A stretch of 64,000 nt of DNA from Scalesia atractyloides (lineage: Eukaryota; Streptophyta; Magnoliopsida; Asterales; Asteraceae). A program made the translations under genes and the position numbers. The notes below the pieces were generated by a model. The model was given only the letters and a program-made list of their open reading frames with translations. It made no database searches and was not told the DNA's origin. The stretch lies in the NCBI GenBank assembly GCA_947069175.1, contig CAMTDV010000022.1, positions 36,855,476-36,919,475 on the forward strand, written 5' to 3'. Positions within the stretch are counted from its first letter, which is position 1. Each line of letters starts with the position of its first letter. Shown one piece after another: positions 46,708 through 58,268 of the stretch.

Positions 46708-46834
46708 AATTTCGGGATGAAATTCCAAATCAACTTGGGGATGATGTGACCGCCCGCAAAACACTCAATTACACTAACTTCTTCAACGACTGTTTGCAAA
46801 TTTCAGGACGAAATTTCTTTCAACTTGGGGATGA
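46708..46834 (+). other. Duplicated polypurine tract region of the young Tekay element
   Basis: The 20-mer CAACTTGGGGATGATGTGAC occurs at 46731-46750 and again at 46821-46840, the second overlapping the LTR start. The first is preceded by the inverted repeat AATTTCGGGATGAAATT (46708-46724); the second by a weaker version (GGACGAAATTTC). The second copy is the functional PPT by position. The first is followed by TGTGACCGCCCGC, which looks like another LTR start. Confidence 0.85.
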
Positions 46835-48651
46835 TGTGACAACCCATAACTTGAAGGTAAAAACTCGTTTGTTGCACTTTTATAAATCAAAACCTTGCGC
46901 TTTTATTATTTTAATTAATTACATTTCATCCGTATCACACTACACTGAACCGATGTGTTTGAACCAAGTGCATGTCGATTCGACCCCACTCACGAAACCT
47001 GAAACCCTTGGGGTCCAAGCCAGAGCATGTGTAGTATATACTTAAATATATTATATATGTACGCGCACCAATATAGTATACTTATGCTAGTTATTAAAAA
47101 AATATAGATATATATAGGTATGTATAAATACTCGATGGCAGCCCCTTCTCCTTAGTCAATCCCCAGCCCAAACATCTATATTTACTCTTAATTCTTTGCG
47201 GCCTAGTAAAGTCCAGCCCAAACTCAATCATAACCGACCCCAAGTATGAAACCCTTTATATTACGTATCATCCATTATTATCAAGAAGTTAACTTCCTAA
47301 AACCCTAAGCCCCCACACCAACTGCTCCCCTTCGTTGCTCCCTCATCCTCTCGCAATAGGCAGCATCGCTCTTGCTCGCTCTCCTCTCGTTTTGTTCGAC
47401 CGGTGATACCAACAACTCGCTAGGTAACATCTCGATCCCTGTAGGGTCATATATATGTACCGTAGGTATTCTTGTAGGGTTACATGATTTTGGTTTAATA
47501 TGGTGCATGATCTTGTGTCTTGTTGGTACCATGGCTGCTTATGGGTGTGATTATAGTAGGATTATCTTATGAATTTGGGGTTGTCGATTTTGGTATGCTT
47601 TATTATGTGATAATCATGATAAATGTGGGGGTAAATTCGGTGGGTTAGGGGACTGAGTTAGAAGCGGGTTATGGGGAAAGAGTATTAGGAGGTGTTATGA
47701 GTGGTAGTTTGGTTCTGGTTATGATACTGCATGGTAATTAAAGTTGAGTAGTCTTCATAATTTTTTACAAATTATAGGGATAAAATTGATAAGAATAACC
47801 TAAAACCTGTTGTGATTAATGTCATAACGGAACGAGTTCACTATTGGTGTGTTTACAGGGTCGGGTAACGAAAGACAGAATTTGTCCAACAGTTACACCG
47901 ACTTTAATCAGCTGTAACAGGGTCATAACTTAATGAAAATATGATTTTCTTGAGTCTATTACGTACTATTTCGAAATACGCTTCTAATGGTGCTGGAATC
48001 ATGATTTTTAGACGTCGTGTGCTATTTTAAATAAATTGATTCGTTTCAACAACAAAAGTTACGTTTTCCTGCAGATTTTATGCGATATGTTTTGCATCAT
48101 AACTTGCTGAGTGTCTGGATTTTTTCTATGAAATTTCTACTGTAGATATCCTTTGATGTCTTAAGAATTTTGCCGCTGGTTTCAAGTCAATCGGATAAAC
48201 AAGGAATTTTTAAGAAAATATTTAGTGGGCAGGGGTAGCTCCCATGACATGTTTTATAATTAAGTAATTTAACAACCTAAGTTTTTGGAAAATAATACTG
48301 AAAAATCGTGAACTCGCCAACTTTATGTTGACATGCTATTACAGCTTTGCAAGTCGTTAGGTATAGCGAGGGAGCATGCATTGGAGGAGTGTCGTGCTTG
48401 CGTTAACTATTTGAATTGGTTTTATTTAAACACTTATGGTTTTTAAACATCGTTTGGATTTTTTTAAACTGTTTGCTTCCGCTCTTGGTTAAACTATATT
48501 TTTGGACATTTAAACTTTAGATCACTAATCGTGTTAATGATGATACGTTTTGATATCTTTAATAGTGGTTCAACATTGATTAGTGGCTTGATCCCGGTTG
48601 GTCGCACCTCTCGCGGTAAAACTCCGCACGTGGAAATTTGAGGGTGTTACA
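46835..48651 (+). mobile_element. 3' LTR of the young Tekay element, internally deleted
   Basis: It matches the 5' LTR from TGTGACAACCCATAACTTG onward and ends GAGGGTGTTACA. After CAGGGGT near 48236 it jumps to AGCTCCCATGAC, skipping the equivalent of 40155-41016. GGGT is shared by both breakpoints. No coding sequence is present. Confidence 0.94.
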
Positions 48652-48656
48652 TTTTG

Positions 48657-49568
48657 TTTCACTGTTTGAAAGGCTTCCTCTTGTTTGGGTCCCCACTCGA
48701 AAGGTTTACTCTTCTGAGTCAAGGTGGTGAGGGGAAGCGTGATCTTTGAAAAGTTCGCGATGAATCGTCGATAGTATCCAGCAAGACCAAGAAATGACGA
48801 ACTTCGGTAGGAGTAGTAGGTGTACTCCAATCCCTAACCGCACTGATTTTGGCGGGATCTACATGTATACCTTGTTCGTTAACAATGTGTCCCAAAAATT
48901 GAACCTATTTTAGCCAAAATTCACATTTGGAGAATTTGGCGTAAAGTTGTTCTTTCTTCAGGAGTTCCATCGTTAGACGGAGATGTTGTTCGTGATCGGC
49001 ACGAGACTTAGAATAAATGAGGATGTCGTCGATGAAAACAATGATGAACTTGTCTAAATAAGGTTTACAAACCCTATTCATTAAGTCCATGAAGACGGCA
49101 GGAGCATTCGTCAAACCAAAAGGCATGACAGTGAACTCGTAATGGCCGTATCGAGTGCGAAAAGTAGTCCTGGGAATATCTTCTTCGAGTACACGAAGTT
49201 GATGATACCCAGAACGTAGATCAATCTTTAAAGCAGGTCGCACCTTGTAGCTGATCAAAGAGATCATCAATGCGAGGTAAGGGATATCGATTTTTGATTG
49301 TGAGTTTGTTGAGCTCACGATAATCGATACACATACGGAAGGATCCATCCTTCTTTTTCACAAATAAGACAGGAGCGCCCCAAGGTGAAAAGCTCGGACG
49401 AATGAATCCCCTTTCTAAAAGTTCTTGGAGTTGCTTTGACAACTCTTGCATTTCAGACGGTGCAAATCGGTAAGGAGATTTAGCAATTGGGTTTGCACCA
49501 GGTACAAGGTCAATACGAAACTCAACTTGACGAATTGGGGGTAAACCAGGTAGCTCTTCAGGAAACAC
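48657..49568 (-). pseudogene. Old Tekay pol: RT and start of RNase H
   Basis: On the minus strand 49568 begins MFPEELPGLPPIRQVEFRID, then RFAPSEMQELSKQL and PVLFVKKKDGSFRMCIDYRE. After a frameshift near 49230 it continues as KIDLRSGYHQLRVLEEDIP (catalytic Asp), YGHYEFTVMPFGLTN, IIVFIDDILIYSKS (catalytic FIDD) and EQLYAKFSKCEFWLK. A further break near 48900 is followed by FLGLAGYYRRFIANFSKI and WGPKQEEAFQTVKQ, which stops at the young element's TTTTG. The remainder is at 38752 and below. Confidence 0.91.
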
Positions 49569-49732
49569 CTCAGGATATTCCCGAACAATGGGGATGTCCA
49601 GAACAGTCTTGCCCTTACCTTTTTCCTCTATGATATATTGCCAAAAAGGCTACATAATTCTTTCGTAGGTATTTTTGGGCTGAGTACAGGTCATGAGTTT
49701 TAGGCTACTAGAGGGTTTCTCTCCGTGAACTT
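49569..49732 (-). pseudogene. Old Tekay protease-RT linker, decayed
   Basis: This short stretch joins the protease and RT frames and carries stops. It includes IPIVREYPEVFPE-like text near 49590, as expected just before the RT start. Confidence 0.6.
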
Positions 49733-50416
49733 CTAAGGTTCGCCAGACGAAAGAGGTATACGAACAACCTTGTCGAAACGGATCACCTCAGCATGGTGTT
49801 TGGCTAACCAATCCATTCCTATGATGATGTCAAAACTCCCGAGTTGCATTGGTGTGAGGTCAATGGCAAAAAGGTGGTTATCCAAGTTCAATTGGCAACT
49901 ACGAATGACATAGTCGAACACAAGGGGTTCACCACTAGCTATTTCCACCGTTAAGGGTTTTCCTAGTTTAGTTCTAGGCATCGAAAGCAAAGGTTCCAAG
50001 GCAAGTGATATAAAGGTTCTATCAGCACCCGAATCGAAAAGAATAGAAGCAGGATGATTGTTAACAAGGAACGTACCGTTAATGACTTCATTATTAGCAC
50101 GAGCCTTGTTGGCATTGATGTTGAATGCGCGTCCACGGGCTGGATTTGCATTCGCGTTCACAAATTTTGGGCAGTTGTTTCTAAAGTGACCCATCTCGCC
50201 ACAGTTGTAGCAAGAACCAGGTGGGAACGGAGGTCTAGCAGGGTTGGCTTGGGGTTGAACAGGGTTCTGAACAGCTTGTTTTGGGGCCAAACGACAAACA
50301 TTGGCTATATGACCGAATCTTCCACATGATGTGCATTTGCGACACTGTATGTGAGCTTGATGGTGACCATTGCACCGGCTGCACAACGGTGCAGTACCAG
50401 CATAGGGTTTCCTCAC
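49733..50416 (-). pseudogene. Old Tekay nucleocapsid zinc knuckles and protease
   Basis: The open frame contains CSRCNGHHQAHIQC, then two good CCHC knuckles: CTSCGRFGHIANVC and CYNCGEMGHFRNNC. The protease follows: FLVNNHPASILFDSGADRTF has the intact Asp-Ser-Gly site, and SFDIIIGMDWLAKHHAEV is the C-terminal signature. The knuckles bind genomic RNA and the protease would cleave Gag-Pol. This part alone is intact, but the flanking frames are broken. Confidence 0.92.
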
Positions 50417-51324
50417 AGGAGGTTGTGCTGGCTGGTTTTGAGTGTTCTGGTTGGGTTGTGCAACAATTACAAAGTTCTGTAGGCTTCACCATGCTGCCTG
50501 CTCTCTCCTTCTTCGGCACTTCCCAGTCCAAAACAGACCTCTTGAGCCTTACGCTTCCTCGACTTCTTAGAAGACTCAGCTTTGTTCTCCTTGTTTTCTC
50601 TTGAGTGGTCTTAGCTGTCTGTTTCTTGTCACCCTTGCGAAACAATTTCCCCTTCTTGACTTGAGACTCAGTCATGGTAGCAGCTAATTCGATAGCCTGT
50701 CAAACAGTGGTAGGGTTGCTACCAGTAACAATATCTTGAACAGGGTCAGGCAGGCCATCGATGTACCTCTCGATTGCTTTATCCAACGGGGTAACCATGG
50801 CGGGACACAACAAGCTCAATTCTTCGTAACGGTTAGTGTAGGCACGATGCTCTCCGCTATCTTGTCTAAGATTGTGGAATTCATCTTCTTGTGCCCTTGT
50901 TCATGACGTGGGCAAAATTCCCTGATCATTAGAGCTCGAAGCTCTTCCCACGTTGTGACATTGCCACATCGGCACCCCTATCTCTCATCACACCATTCCA
51001 CCATGTAAGTGCTCTTTTCTGGAATACACTCGATGCAAACTCGACTTTTCGCTCATTCGGGCATTGAACATGACGAAATGTGCTTTCAAGACTCTCAAAC
51101 CACTGCAGGAGTCCAGTAGCTCCTTCGGACCCAGTAAACTTGAGTGGTTTAGCCGAGTTAAATTGTTTGTAGTTGCATGGTGCGGGTGCAATGGTGTTGT
51201 TGTTATTATTGTTATTGTTTGCTTGGTTTATCTGGGTCACTAGGTTTGGGAGTACAGCAGCAATTTGCTGAACGATCATAGCTGCCATTTCGGCATTTTG
51301 AGTTGTATTACGTCGAGGAGGCAT
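50417..51324 (-). pseudogene. Old Tekay gag, N-terminal and central parts
   Basis: The start codon MPPRRNTTQNAEMAAMIVQQ is at 51324. An Asn run (eight N) is followed by CNYKQFNSAKPLKFTGSEGA, LLQWFESLESTFRHVQCPNE and TWWNGVMRDRGADVAM, the usual capsid core. Frameshifts at ~50930 and several in-frame stops (50700-50830) break the rest, which still shows MTESQVKKGKLFRKGDKKQ near 50675. The capsid part of an LTR retrotransposon; non-functional. Confidence 0.88.
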
Positions 51325-51913
51325 TCTAGAAGAGAACATGAAGGAAAATATGTGTGATTGACATTGGATAATGAAGAGAGATGTTAAAAATATCGACGAA
51401 ATATAAGGATGGTGGTCATTCGTTCGTTACTTAAAAACAAGCAAATGATACACGGTGACTAATCAAAGTAAATAGGTCTTTATAATGTATCGCGAAGGCA
51501 TGCTTTAGCCTATAAGTGGACACTTACCCCAAGAGTTCTCAGGTAAGAGTGACTGGTCCGATAATGCGGATTTGACGAACACTCTAGCCTTAGACAGAAA
51601 ACTCAGGGTACAGGCATCCACCCTTCCAGATTGCACATGTTCATATTAATAAAACCCAAACTTTGACGGGATTTTGAAAACTTACAAGGCTTTAAGCCAA
51701 AACAAATCATCTAAGGATAGATGATTGATTTTCAAAACGAATTTGTAACTTGTGTATTTGTTTTGGTAATCACCTAAGGATAGGTGATGGTATTGTTTTA
51801 GTAATCTAAAGGCAAGATAACTCGCGTTAGGGTCCTAGGAAGGTTATAGTCTAGGTCAAAGCATTACTAATAACCTAATTCCCTATAACTATAAGCTTTG
51901 ATACCAATCTTTC
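51325..51913 (-). other. Old Tekay leader and primer-binding site
   Basis: The PBS (minus strand TGGTATCAAAGC, plus coordinates 51895-51906) lies just after the LTR end and differs by one base from the tRNA-iMet site. The remaining ~570 bases are an untranslated leader with paired CACCTATCC/GGATAGG-type short repeats near 51700-51800. No frame of note. Confidence 0.88.
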
Positions 51914-54769
51914 TGTAACACCTCGACCGCGTAAAACAACGAACTGCGACGGAAACGTCGGGGAGTCATGTCACAGAACTATTGTTTCACAACTCATGGA
52001 ATTCAAAATTATGTTTGATTAAGTTAAATGTTTACATTGTCTTGGGATAAACAGAAACAACACATAAATAAATTGTTTTTCATGTTTTAAGTCACTAAGG
52101 CCCGCGTCCATTCCTACGTGAAGCATGCATCATATTATCAAGTATTGATTCCTGAAACATATGTGAAAAGAGAGTCAGCATAAAAATGCCGGCGAGTACA
52201 TAGGTTTTGTGAGTGTGTCAAATTCGTGGCTTTGTATACATATTGCAACACCTCGTCTGACTACAAGAGTCGTTAAGTGAAAACCTCGTATCAAAAGTGA
52301 TTGATATTGCAATACAATTAACCAACTGAAACAAGTTGGTTAGAGTTGTGAAAACCTTTAGCCATGAATCTTGACCACAACGTTTCTTTTGTACAAACGT
52401 TGTAATAGATTGATTCAAAAGAAAACTTCGTATGGTTTATATCTTTAAGTGAAAATCATTGCGTGACATTGTTCAAAACCATTTGTCCGTGTTATAAACC
52501 ATTTGTCCGTGCTATAAACCATTCGTCCGTGTTATAAATCAATCGTCCATGTCATAAACCAATTGTCCATGTAATAAACAAATCGTCTGTGTTTTTAATT
52601 GTGAAAACTTTTGATCGTTCTTTAATGAACACATTCAAACCTTTGTTGACTATACCACCAAAGGGTATCTTTAATAGACCACCAAAGGGTCTTTTTAACT
52701 AGATTAACAAATCAACAAATGATTTGTTAATCAGAAACAGTTTCTGTCATTACCCAAACTTCCACCAAATCCAGTGGTCAATCCGATTATGGGATTGTCA
52801 GTCCTATGGTACCATAACATACTACTTGTCGGCTTGGCCAAAGCTAATGAATGTCATTCGTGTTATGGATAACGCATCAACAAGTTGTTTACATTATTGA
52901 AATCATATTGTTTTATATATAAACCATAGACATTGTTTTTGAAAACTTGAAAATGATTTAGCACATATAAGTCACCCCAAAACATTTGCAAAACGTAAAA
53001 GAGGGGAACTATGTACTCACTTTGAAAATCATTTTGTATACATAAACCATGTATATTGTTTTGAAATTTTGAAAATAATTATAGGCACATATGAATCACC
53101 CCAAAACATTAGAAAACGTAAAAGAGGGGGGAGGGCTATGTACTCACTTGGGATTGCGAAAGTGTTCTTGATCAACGAAATAACAAAGCTCAAACGAGTC
53201 CTAATGTGTCAGATAAATATGTTAGCGTGTCGGGACTACAAACAGGAGAGCGGATAGAATGAAGTCTTATAAACCAAATGAGTGTTGGAACTCATGTGAT
53301 ATGGTTTAACAAACTTAACATTCTGATTTGGAAAGGATCCTAAGTGCTTTTGACCCATTATGACTCGTTAAGGTAGTTTATGCTACCTAAACGGGTCATT
53401 AGCGTAAACGTGTGATCGGATGGTTAAACATGTCCTATGATAAGTCTTAAATGCCTAAGCATGTTTGAAAATGTTAAAACATCAGTTTATATGTAAAAAA
53501 TTTGGTTACATGTGTTTAAAATGGATTTATGCACAAAAGGGCATTTTGGTCATCCTTTTTTTAGAACATAGAAGTAACTTATCATAACACTAACCAAACG
53601 ATGTGACCATAATGTATAACCTCAGTAGGTTATTTCCTATGTAACTATTGTCACAAATATGTGTTTAGTAGGATCCTAAGATCTACCAAACGGGTCGGAT
53701 TCGAAAGTCAAAACGATGGTCAAGACCGCTCGACTTACGACCCTAAATAAGCACTAAACTAGAAGTGACGAGTTAGACATGTCAAAATATGTCTAACTAA
53801 GTTTATAAACCCGATTTGGTATCAAAACTTGGTGTTTTGATACCTGAAAATAGTTTCGTCGTAAAATGCACATCATGCGCATTTTTGACCGAAACTTTGA
53901 CTCGTCACTTTGACTAGTAAACGTGGTAATCAGAAGGTGACATCGTTAAGGATTATAACCTTCGTGATTACGATCACGTTTTCAATTGAACTTTGACTTG
54001 ACCAAATATGGTAAGAACCAAAAGTCAATCAGGTTGCCAAACTTTTCGACTTTTAGCTCAAAATAGCTAAAAAAAGAAAATTAAAGAACTAGGAAGAGTA
54101 CTTACTCGTGTTGAAGAACACTTTTGGAACTCAAGATAGGAGGCTTCCAAATGTTGGAAACAAGCTCCAAGAAGGATAGAAAGAAGAACTTCACACTTTG
54201 CTTTGAAGTGTTTTGAAGTGGTGTGAAAAAAACGAAAGAATCATATAGGGGTATTTATAGTATTTTAGGATTAAGGAGGTGATGACAAGTGTCCTCAAGC
54301 GTGGATTAGTGTCCTAACATGTGTCAACACCATATTAAGTGTGGAAAAGTGGGTGCTAAGTGTCAAAAATTGGAGATAGGTGGTAAACTTGGTGAAGAAG
54401 CAAAAATATTTATTATTTTTTTGACATTTTTTGCTCTTGGACTTGTATTTTCACTTGTTTGCCATTTTTAACCCCTTTAACCTAATATTTAGGTAATATA
54501 AAGGTGTTAAGACATGTGTAACTTGTATTATGCCCAAAAATGTCGTGGATGTCGGTTAGTTCGGTTTACAGAAGCGTTTCGCAAAATGCGTAAAACGCTT
54601 TAACGAACATGAAAATGATCGAAATTGTGCAACGATTGATATTTTTGCATTCTCATCAATAAAATACAAGATTTTATTGAATACAAAAATATTTGGAAAT
54701 AAAACACAGGGTTTTATTGAATACGAAATTGTTTGTAATTGTGCAATGATTGAAAAGGCACAAATGTCA
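51914..54769 (-). mobile_element. 5' LTR of the old Tekay-type element
   Basis: It starts (plus) TGTAACACCTCGACC and ends AGGCACAAATGTCA, lacking the last CA seen in related copies. It holds two units of the ~124-bp repeat (52905-53145) and the ~20-bp repeat (52482-52600). A TATA box, TATAAATA on the minus strand, lies at 54252-54259 (ATACTATAAATACCCC). No genes; short frames here are incidental. Confidence 0.91.
54252..54259 (-). promoter_or_regulatory. TATA box of the old Tekay 5' LTR
   Basis: The minus strand reads ATACTATAAATACCCC about 510 bases inside the LTR start. The corresponding sites in the other two LTR copies are changed (near 36115 and 3815), so this is the only copy with a clean box. 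Confidence 0.68.
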
Positions 54770-55452
54770 GAACATGTGACTTCTTTTGTAGTGCCAATTA
54801 TTGTGATTACCATTATAGTAAGTGCCGACTATAGTGAAATATCAATTGGACGTACCTCAGTGTGGTTCGTGTCGCTTACAGCCACGTGACAAATTACCGC
54901 ATTCTGGTCGGTAGTTCTCCCGCTGACGGGATTAGCAACGTTGGCGTAATGTCGTGCTTTCTCAAGGCCGCGCCTCAAAAGTCATATGTGATGTACTTCA
55001 ACATTCGTTGTTGTATAGGTTAACTATCACGTATATTTGCGCACTAGTGTTTCGTTTTGCGTAGGCTACCTGCTCGAGTAAATAAAATAACAGCGACAAT
55101 ATATATAATGGCGTTTGCTCGAGTTAACAGTCGCAGTTCCTACGTAATGACCTTTGATGAATTTCGACATAAGTTTTCCAAAGGTCCTTTGCACGTCGCC
55201 AAAACTCTCAAAGTTTTGCTTATTGTATGTAATGGTTTCGTGTACCTTGTATCAAACACAACACTAGTGTATGATTAAAATCATAATATTGACTCATTGT
55301 TTCGGCCACGGTTGGAACCCAATTTTGAGTCCTAAGCGTTCTATATGTATTCAAGTCTTAATGATCTAACGTCCCCAAAGGAGAGTGAGGTTAAAGCCTA
55401 GGTATCACCACAGAAACCTAATTCGCTGAAACCTATAGCTCTGATACCAATC
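54770..55452 (-). other. Leader and PBS of a second large-LTR element copy (truncated)
   Basis: It is homologous along its length to 60765-61446: CAATTATTGTGATTACCATT, GCGCACTAGTGTTTCGTTTT and GCCTAGGTATCACCACAG occur in both. On the minus strand it follows the LTR at 55453-59603, with a perfect tRNA-iMet PBS (TGGTATCAGAGC) at 55438-55449. It ends against the old Tekay LTR at 54769. No coding potential. Confidence 0.88.
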
Positions 55453-55814
55453 TGTCACACCCCCTATAATTCCATCACATCAGAGCTGAGCGTGAACTAA
55501 ACTGGTATCTTCATTGCATAGCGGAAGTAAACGTGAATGCTAAGACTTTTAGAGAGTGACCCGCTAAGTACTCGAATCCCCATGGGTTCTCTTATTTCAA
55601 CCATGCCATACTTGAAATTATAACCTGAGAAAGAACATGCAAAAAGTCAACATAAAGTTGGCGAGTTCATAGTTTGTTTGTTTTTGTTTCAACTGAATCT
55701 TAAAACATTTGAACATTTTGCATTCGAAAACCGGTTTGTGAGATCATTGTATCCCAAAACATTTGAAATGTCATATCTGTATAACAGTATTGAAATGTAA
55801 TATGTGTTGATTGT

Positions 55815-55960
55815 AAACGGATGCATATAACTATTATGTTTGTAAACCGGTGATAAAATGTTTTAATCGTATCTGTAAACTGGTATTGAAATGTTTTTTG
55901 TCATGTCTGTAAACCGATATTGAAATGTTTTCTGTTATATTTGTAAACCGGTATTGAAAT
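55815..55960. repeat. ~33-36-bp direct repeat (TGTAAACCGGTATTGAAATG)
   Basis: Four degenerate units of TGTAAACCGGTATTGAAATG followed by TTTTCTGTCATGTC run in tandem. The matching stretch in the right-hand LTR (61805-61950) has the same organisation and then a ~240-bp deletion. Confidence 0.82.
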
Positions 55961-56319
55961 CATAGTATGTAGGATGCCTTTGGAATCTAAGGATCAGTTA
56001 GTGTGTAGCTAATACACTAACCTATGTGCCATAAGTAAATAACCAAACCGAGACAACTCTAACATCATTGGATCACAAAAACACTCCTAACGGGTTAACA
56101 AATCTGGAGTGGAGCGTGTCTCAAACTCGATAGATCTATACCTTTTGCACCTTGGTCACTACGTGATTAATGGTTACTATTGTCATCCTCCTACTTACGC
56201 ACGGTGATCTGTCATCATCTATCCCATAGCTACATACAAATTGTTAAAATCTGTGTTTTCGATATGTATGAACGGGCCTCCCCTTCATATGATTTTCGTT
56301 ACTCAAACTATTGATATTG

Positions 56320-56460
56320 AGCCTAGCCCATGTCATTCGTGTCGTTGGGCCTTGCCCATGTTATCCTTGTTATTGGGCCTAGCCCATGTTATCCGTGTTA
56401 TTGGACCTAGCCCATGTTATTCATGTTATTGGGCCTAGCCCATGTTATTCATAAAATTTG
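56320..56460. repeat. ~26-bp minisatellite (TTGGGCCTAGCCCATGTTAT)
   Basis: About five units of TTGGGCCTAGCCCATGTTAT plus CCGTGTTA run in tandem. Each contains the short near-palindrome GGGCCTAGCCC. The right LTR has a version at about 62085-62215 with fewer bases. Confidence 0.88.
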
Positions 56461-57943
56461 GGGCCTAGCCACTAGTCATGACTAAGACAACCCCGTCACG
56501 AGTGATAAAACTCATGCATGTTTCGAAAAGCTTTGTATTGCTATTAAAACCGGTATGTTTAGCTTAAACCATTCATAAAACATCGTGTTTGTTGAAATCT
56601 GTTTGTAATATGGTTTAGAAATGTATGATTTCTATTTATCGGAACATTGTGTGCTTTTGCAAAACTTGCATGTCTTTCCACCCCCGAAAACATTTTTTAA
56701 AATGTAAAACGGTAAAAAGGTGGGGGTTATGAACTCACCTTGATATCCTTGTGAAAAGCTAGCTTAATGTGATTCCATAATGTCATCTCCACAACGTGGC
56801 TTGCTAGCATGCAATCTAAGACATTCCTAAAACGGAATAACTTATAAGTCTCTAAATATAACGTAGCTAAACTACGTGTCACCAAGCTCTACCGAATCGT
56901 TAACCATACGATTCTATGAAACTGTTATTGTCTTGCCTCGAAATAACCAATCTATGGTTTTCTTGGAAACGACTTAGTTTCCGAGCGATTTGAAATATAT
57001 GTTTATATATGAATGTAAACATATTTCATGAAATCATATTAGTCGTCGTATACATTAATGGATAATAGTATGACTCTTCGTAGTTTTCGTAAGATGTAAT
57101 GCATATATACTTGTAAATATACTCATATATATAAAGCACTTTTGTATCCGAGCGATAGTCTTGCGTATCGTTTAAAATAAATAATGATGTAATTGTACGC
57201 TTGTTAGAATCTTGCGGTATCGTGTCGTACTTCGTTAGGCGTTTGAATCGAATATAACAAATATATTATTGTTATAAAAGCATTCGAAAGTATTCGAGTC
57301 GTCGACGTTTAATAAATATAACTATATTTATTTTTATAGAGTATTCAAAGTCTCAAAATTCGAATATATATATATAATTATACTCGTTTTATACGATTTC
57401 CGAATACTAGATGTCTTAAATATATGATTTCCGAATTCCGTCGTTTGAAATATTACACACCTTGTATTTATCTTGTAAAAGTGTTCCGGAAATATTGACG
57501 TTCGAAATAAATATAAACATTAATCTATTTTATAAAAGTATTCGGGTGAATTATCGATGTTTGAAATCTAATTTCTGAATTTAGAACTTTGAATACAAAT
57601 AACCATATTTGTTTTATAAAGGTTAGCCGAATCTTGTTATCTTGTAATTACGCTCGTTGTAAAGTTATCGGCTTATTTTTGTAAGTTACAATGGTGTAGT
57701 CAAAATAAATATATATCAATATTTATTTTATAACAATCGCTTGGATCGGATGTTTTGTCTTTGAAATACAACGCGTTTCGTATTATATATTTTCCGAAAA
57801 ACGGGCAGAGTTTCCTCTGTTTTTGGACGATCCTGACAATACGAGTTGTCGATTTATTTGTCAAAACGCAATAATCAATATATACTATGTTTATTGTCTT
57901 CGGTCGTGTTTCAGATATAATGTTTCGCCAAATATAAACCCGA

Positions 57944-57993
57944 TTTATATACATATATATATATATATATGTATATCTATATATATATATATG
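57944..57993. repeat. AT/TA microsatellite
   Basis: Two runs of (AT)n separated by GTATATCT, about 50 bp. The right LTR has a much shorter equivalent near 63690, consistent with slippage. Confidence 0.9.
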
Positions 57994-58168
57994 ACGTTAC
58001 GTCAATTTGGTTTTAACTAATAATTATCCGCGTGTAACGTAGTCGGATCGATTGTTATATTTTTAAATATTGGCGATATGTAATCGTTAACGGGTCGGTT
58101 TGAGCTCGGTTTCGGAATAGTTAATATTAATATTTATATAAACTAATATAAATAAATTTCGCGTTGGG

Positions 58169-58268
58169 TTGACTCATTGACCGGGTTTGACCAAGTTTGA
58201 CTCGTGTTGACCGGGTTTGACAAGTTGACTTTTGTTGACCGCAATTGACCGAGTTGACTGTTGTTGAC
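58169..58268. repeat. Array of eleven TTGAC motifs (W-box core) in 100 bp
   Basis: TTGAC occurs eleven times, mostly as GTTGACC or TTTGACC, spaced 5-14 bases. TTGACC/T is the core recognised by plant WRKY factors. It lies in the transcribed part of the LTR, about 650 bases downstream of the TATA box on the minus strand. The right LTR has ten copies at 63896-63995. Confidence 0.85.

Larger units (their letters stand above)
38758..48651 (+). mobile_element. Young Tekay-type Ty3/Gypsy element nested in the old one
   Basis: Structure: 5' LTR 38758-41435, PBS 41439-41450, gag 42172-43440, protease, RT, RNase H, integrase plus chromodomain to 46673, PPT, 3' LTR 46835-48651; flanked by TTTTG. Total 9894 bp. 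The 3' LTR is 861 bp shorter than the 5' one because of an internal deletion. In the first ~200 aligned LTR bases I count roughly nine substitutions, so it is not brand new. Coding parts contain several stops, two of them CAG to TAG, and frameshifts. It is antisense to its host element. Confidence 0.95.
33984..54769 (-). mobile_element. Old Tekay-type Ty3/Gypsy element, split by a younger one
   Basis: On the minus strand: 5' LTR 54769-51914, PBS, gag, protease, RT and RNase H down to 48657; an interruption of 9.9 kb; then the rest of RNase H, integrase with a decayed chromodomain-type tail, PPT, and 3' LTR 36895-33984. Without the insert it is about 10.9 kb. The flanks differ: Copia DNA ending AAGTGG on the left, non-coding LTR-element leader GAACATG on the right. 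No target duplication is visible, and the outer end at 54769 lacks the final CA found in related copies. A deletion or recombination at one side is likely. Confidence 0.9.
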
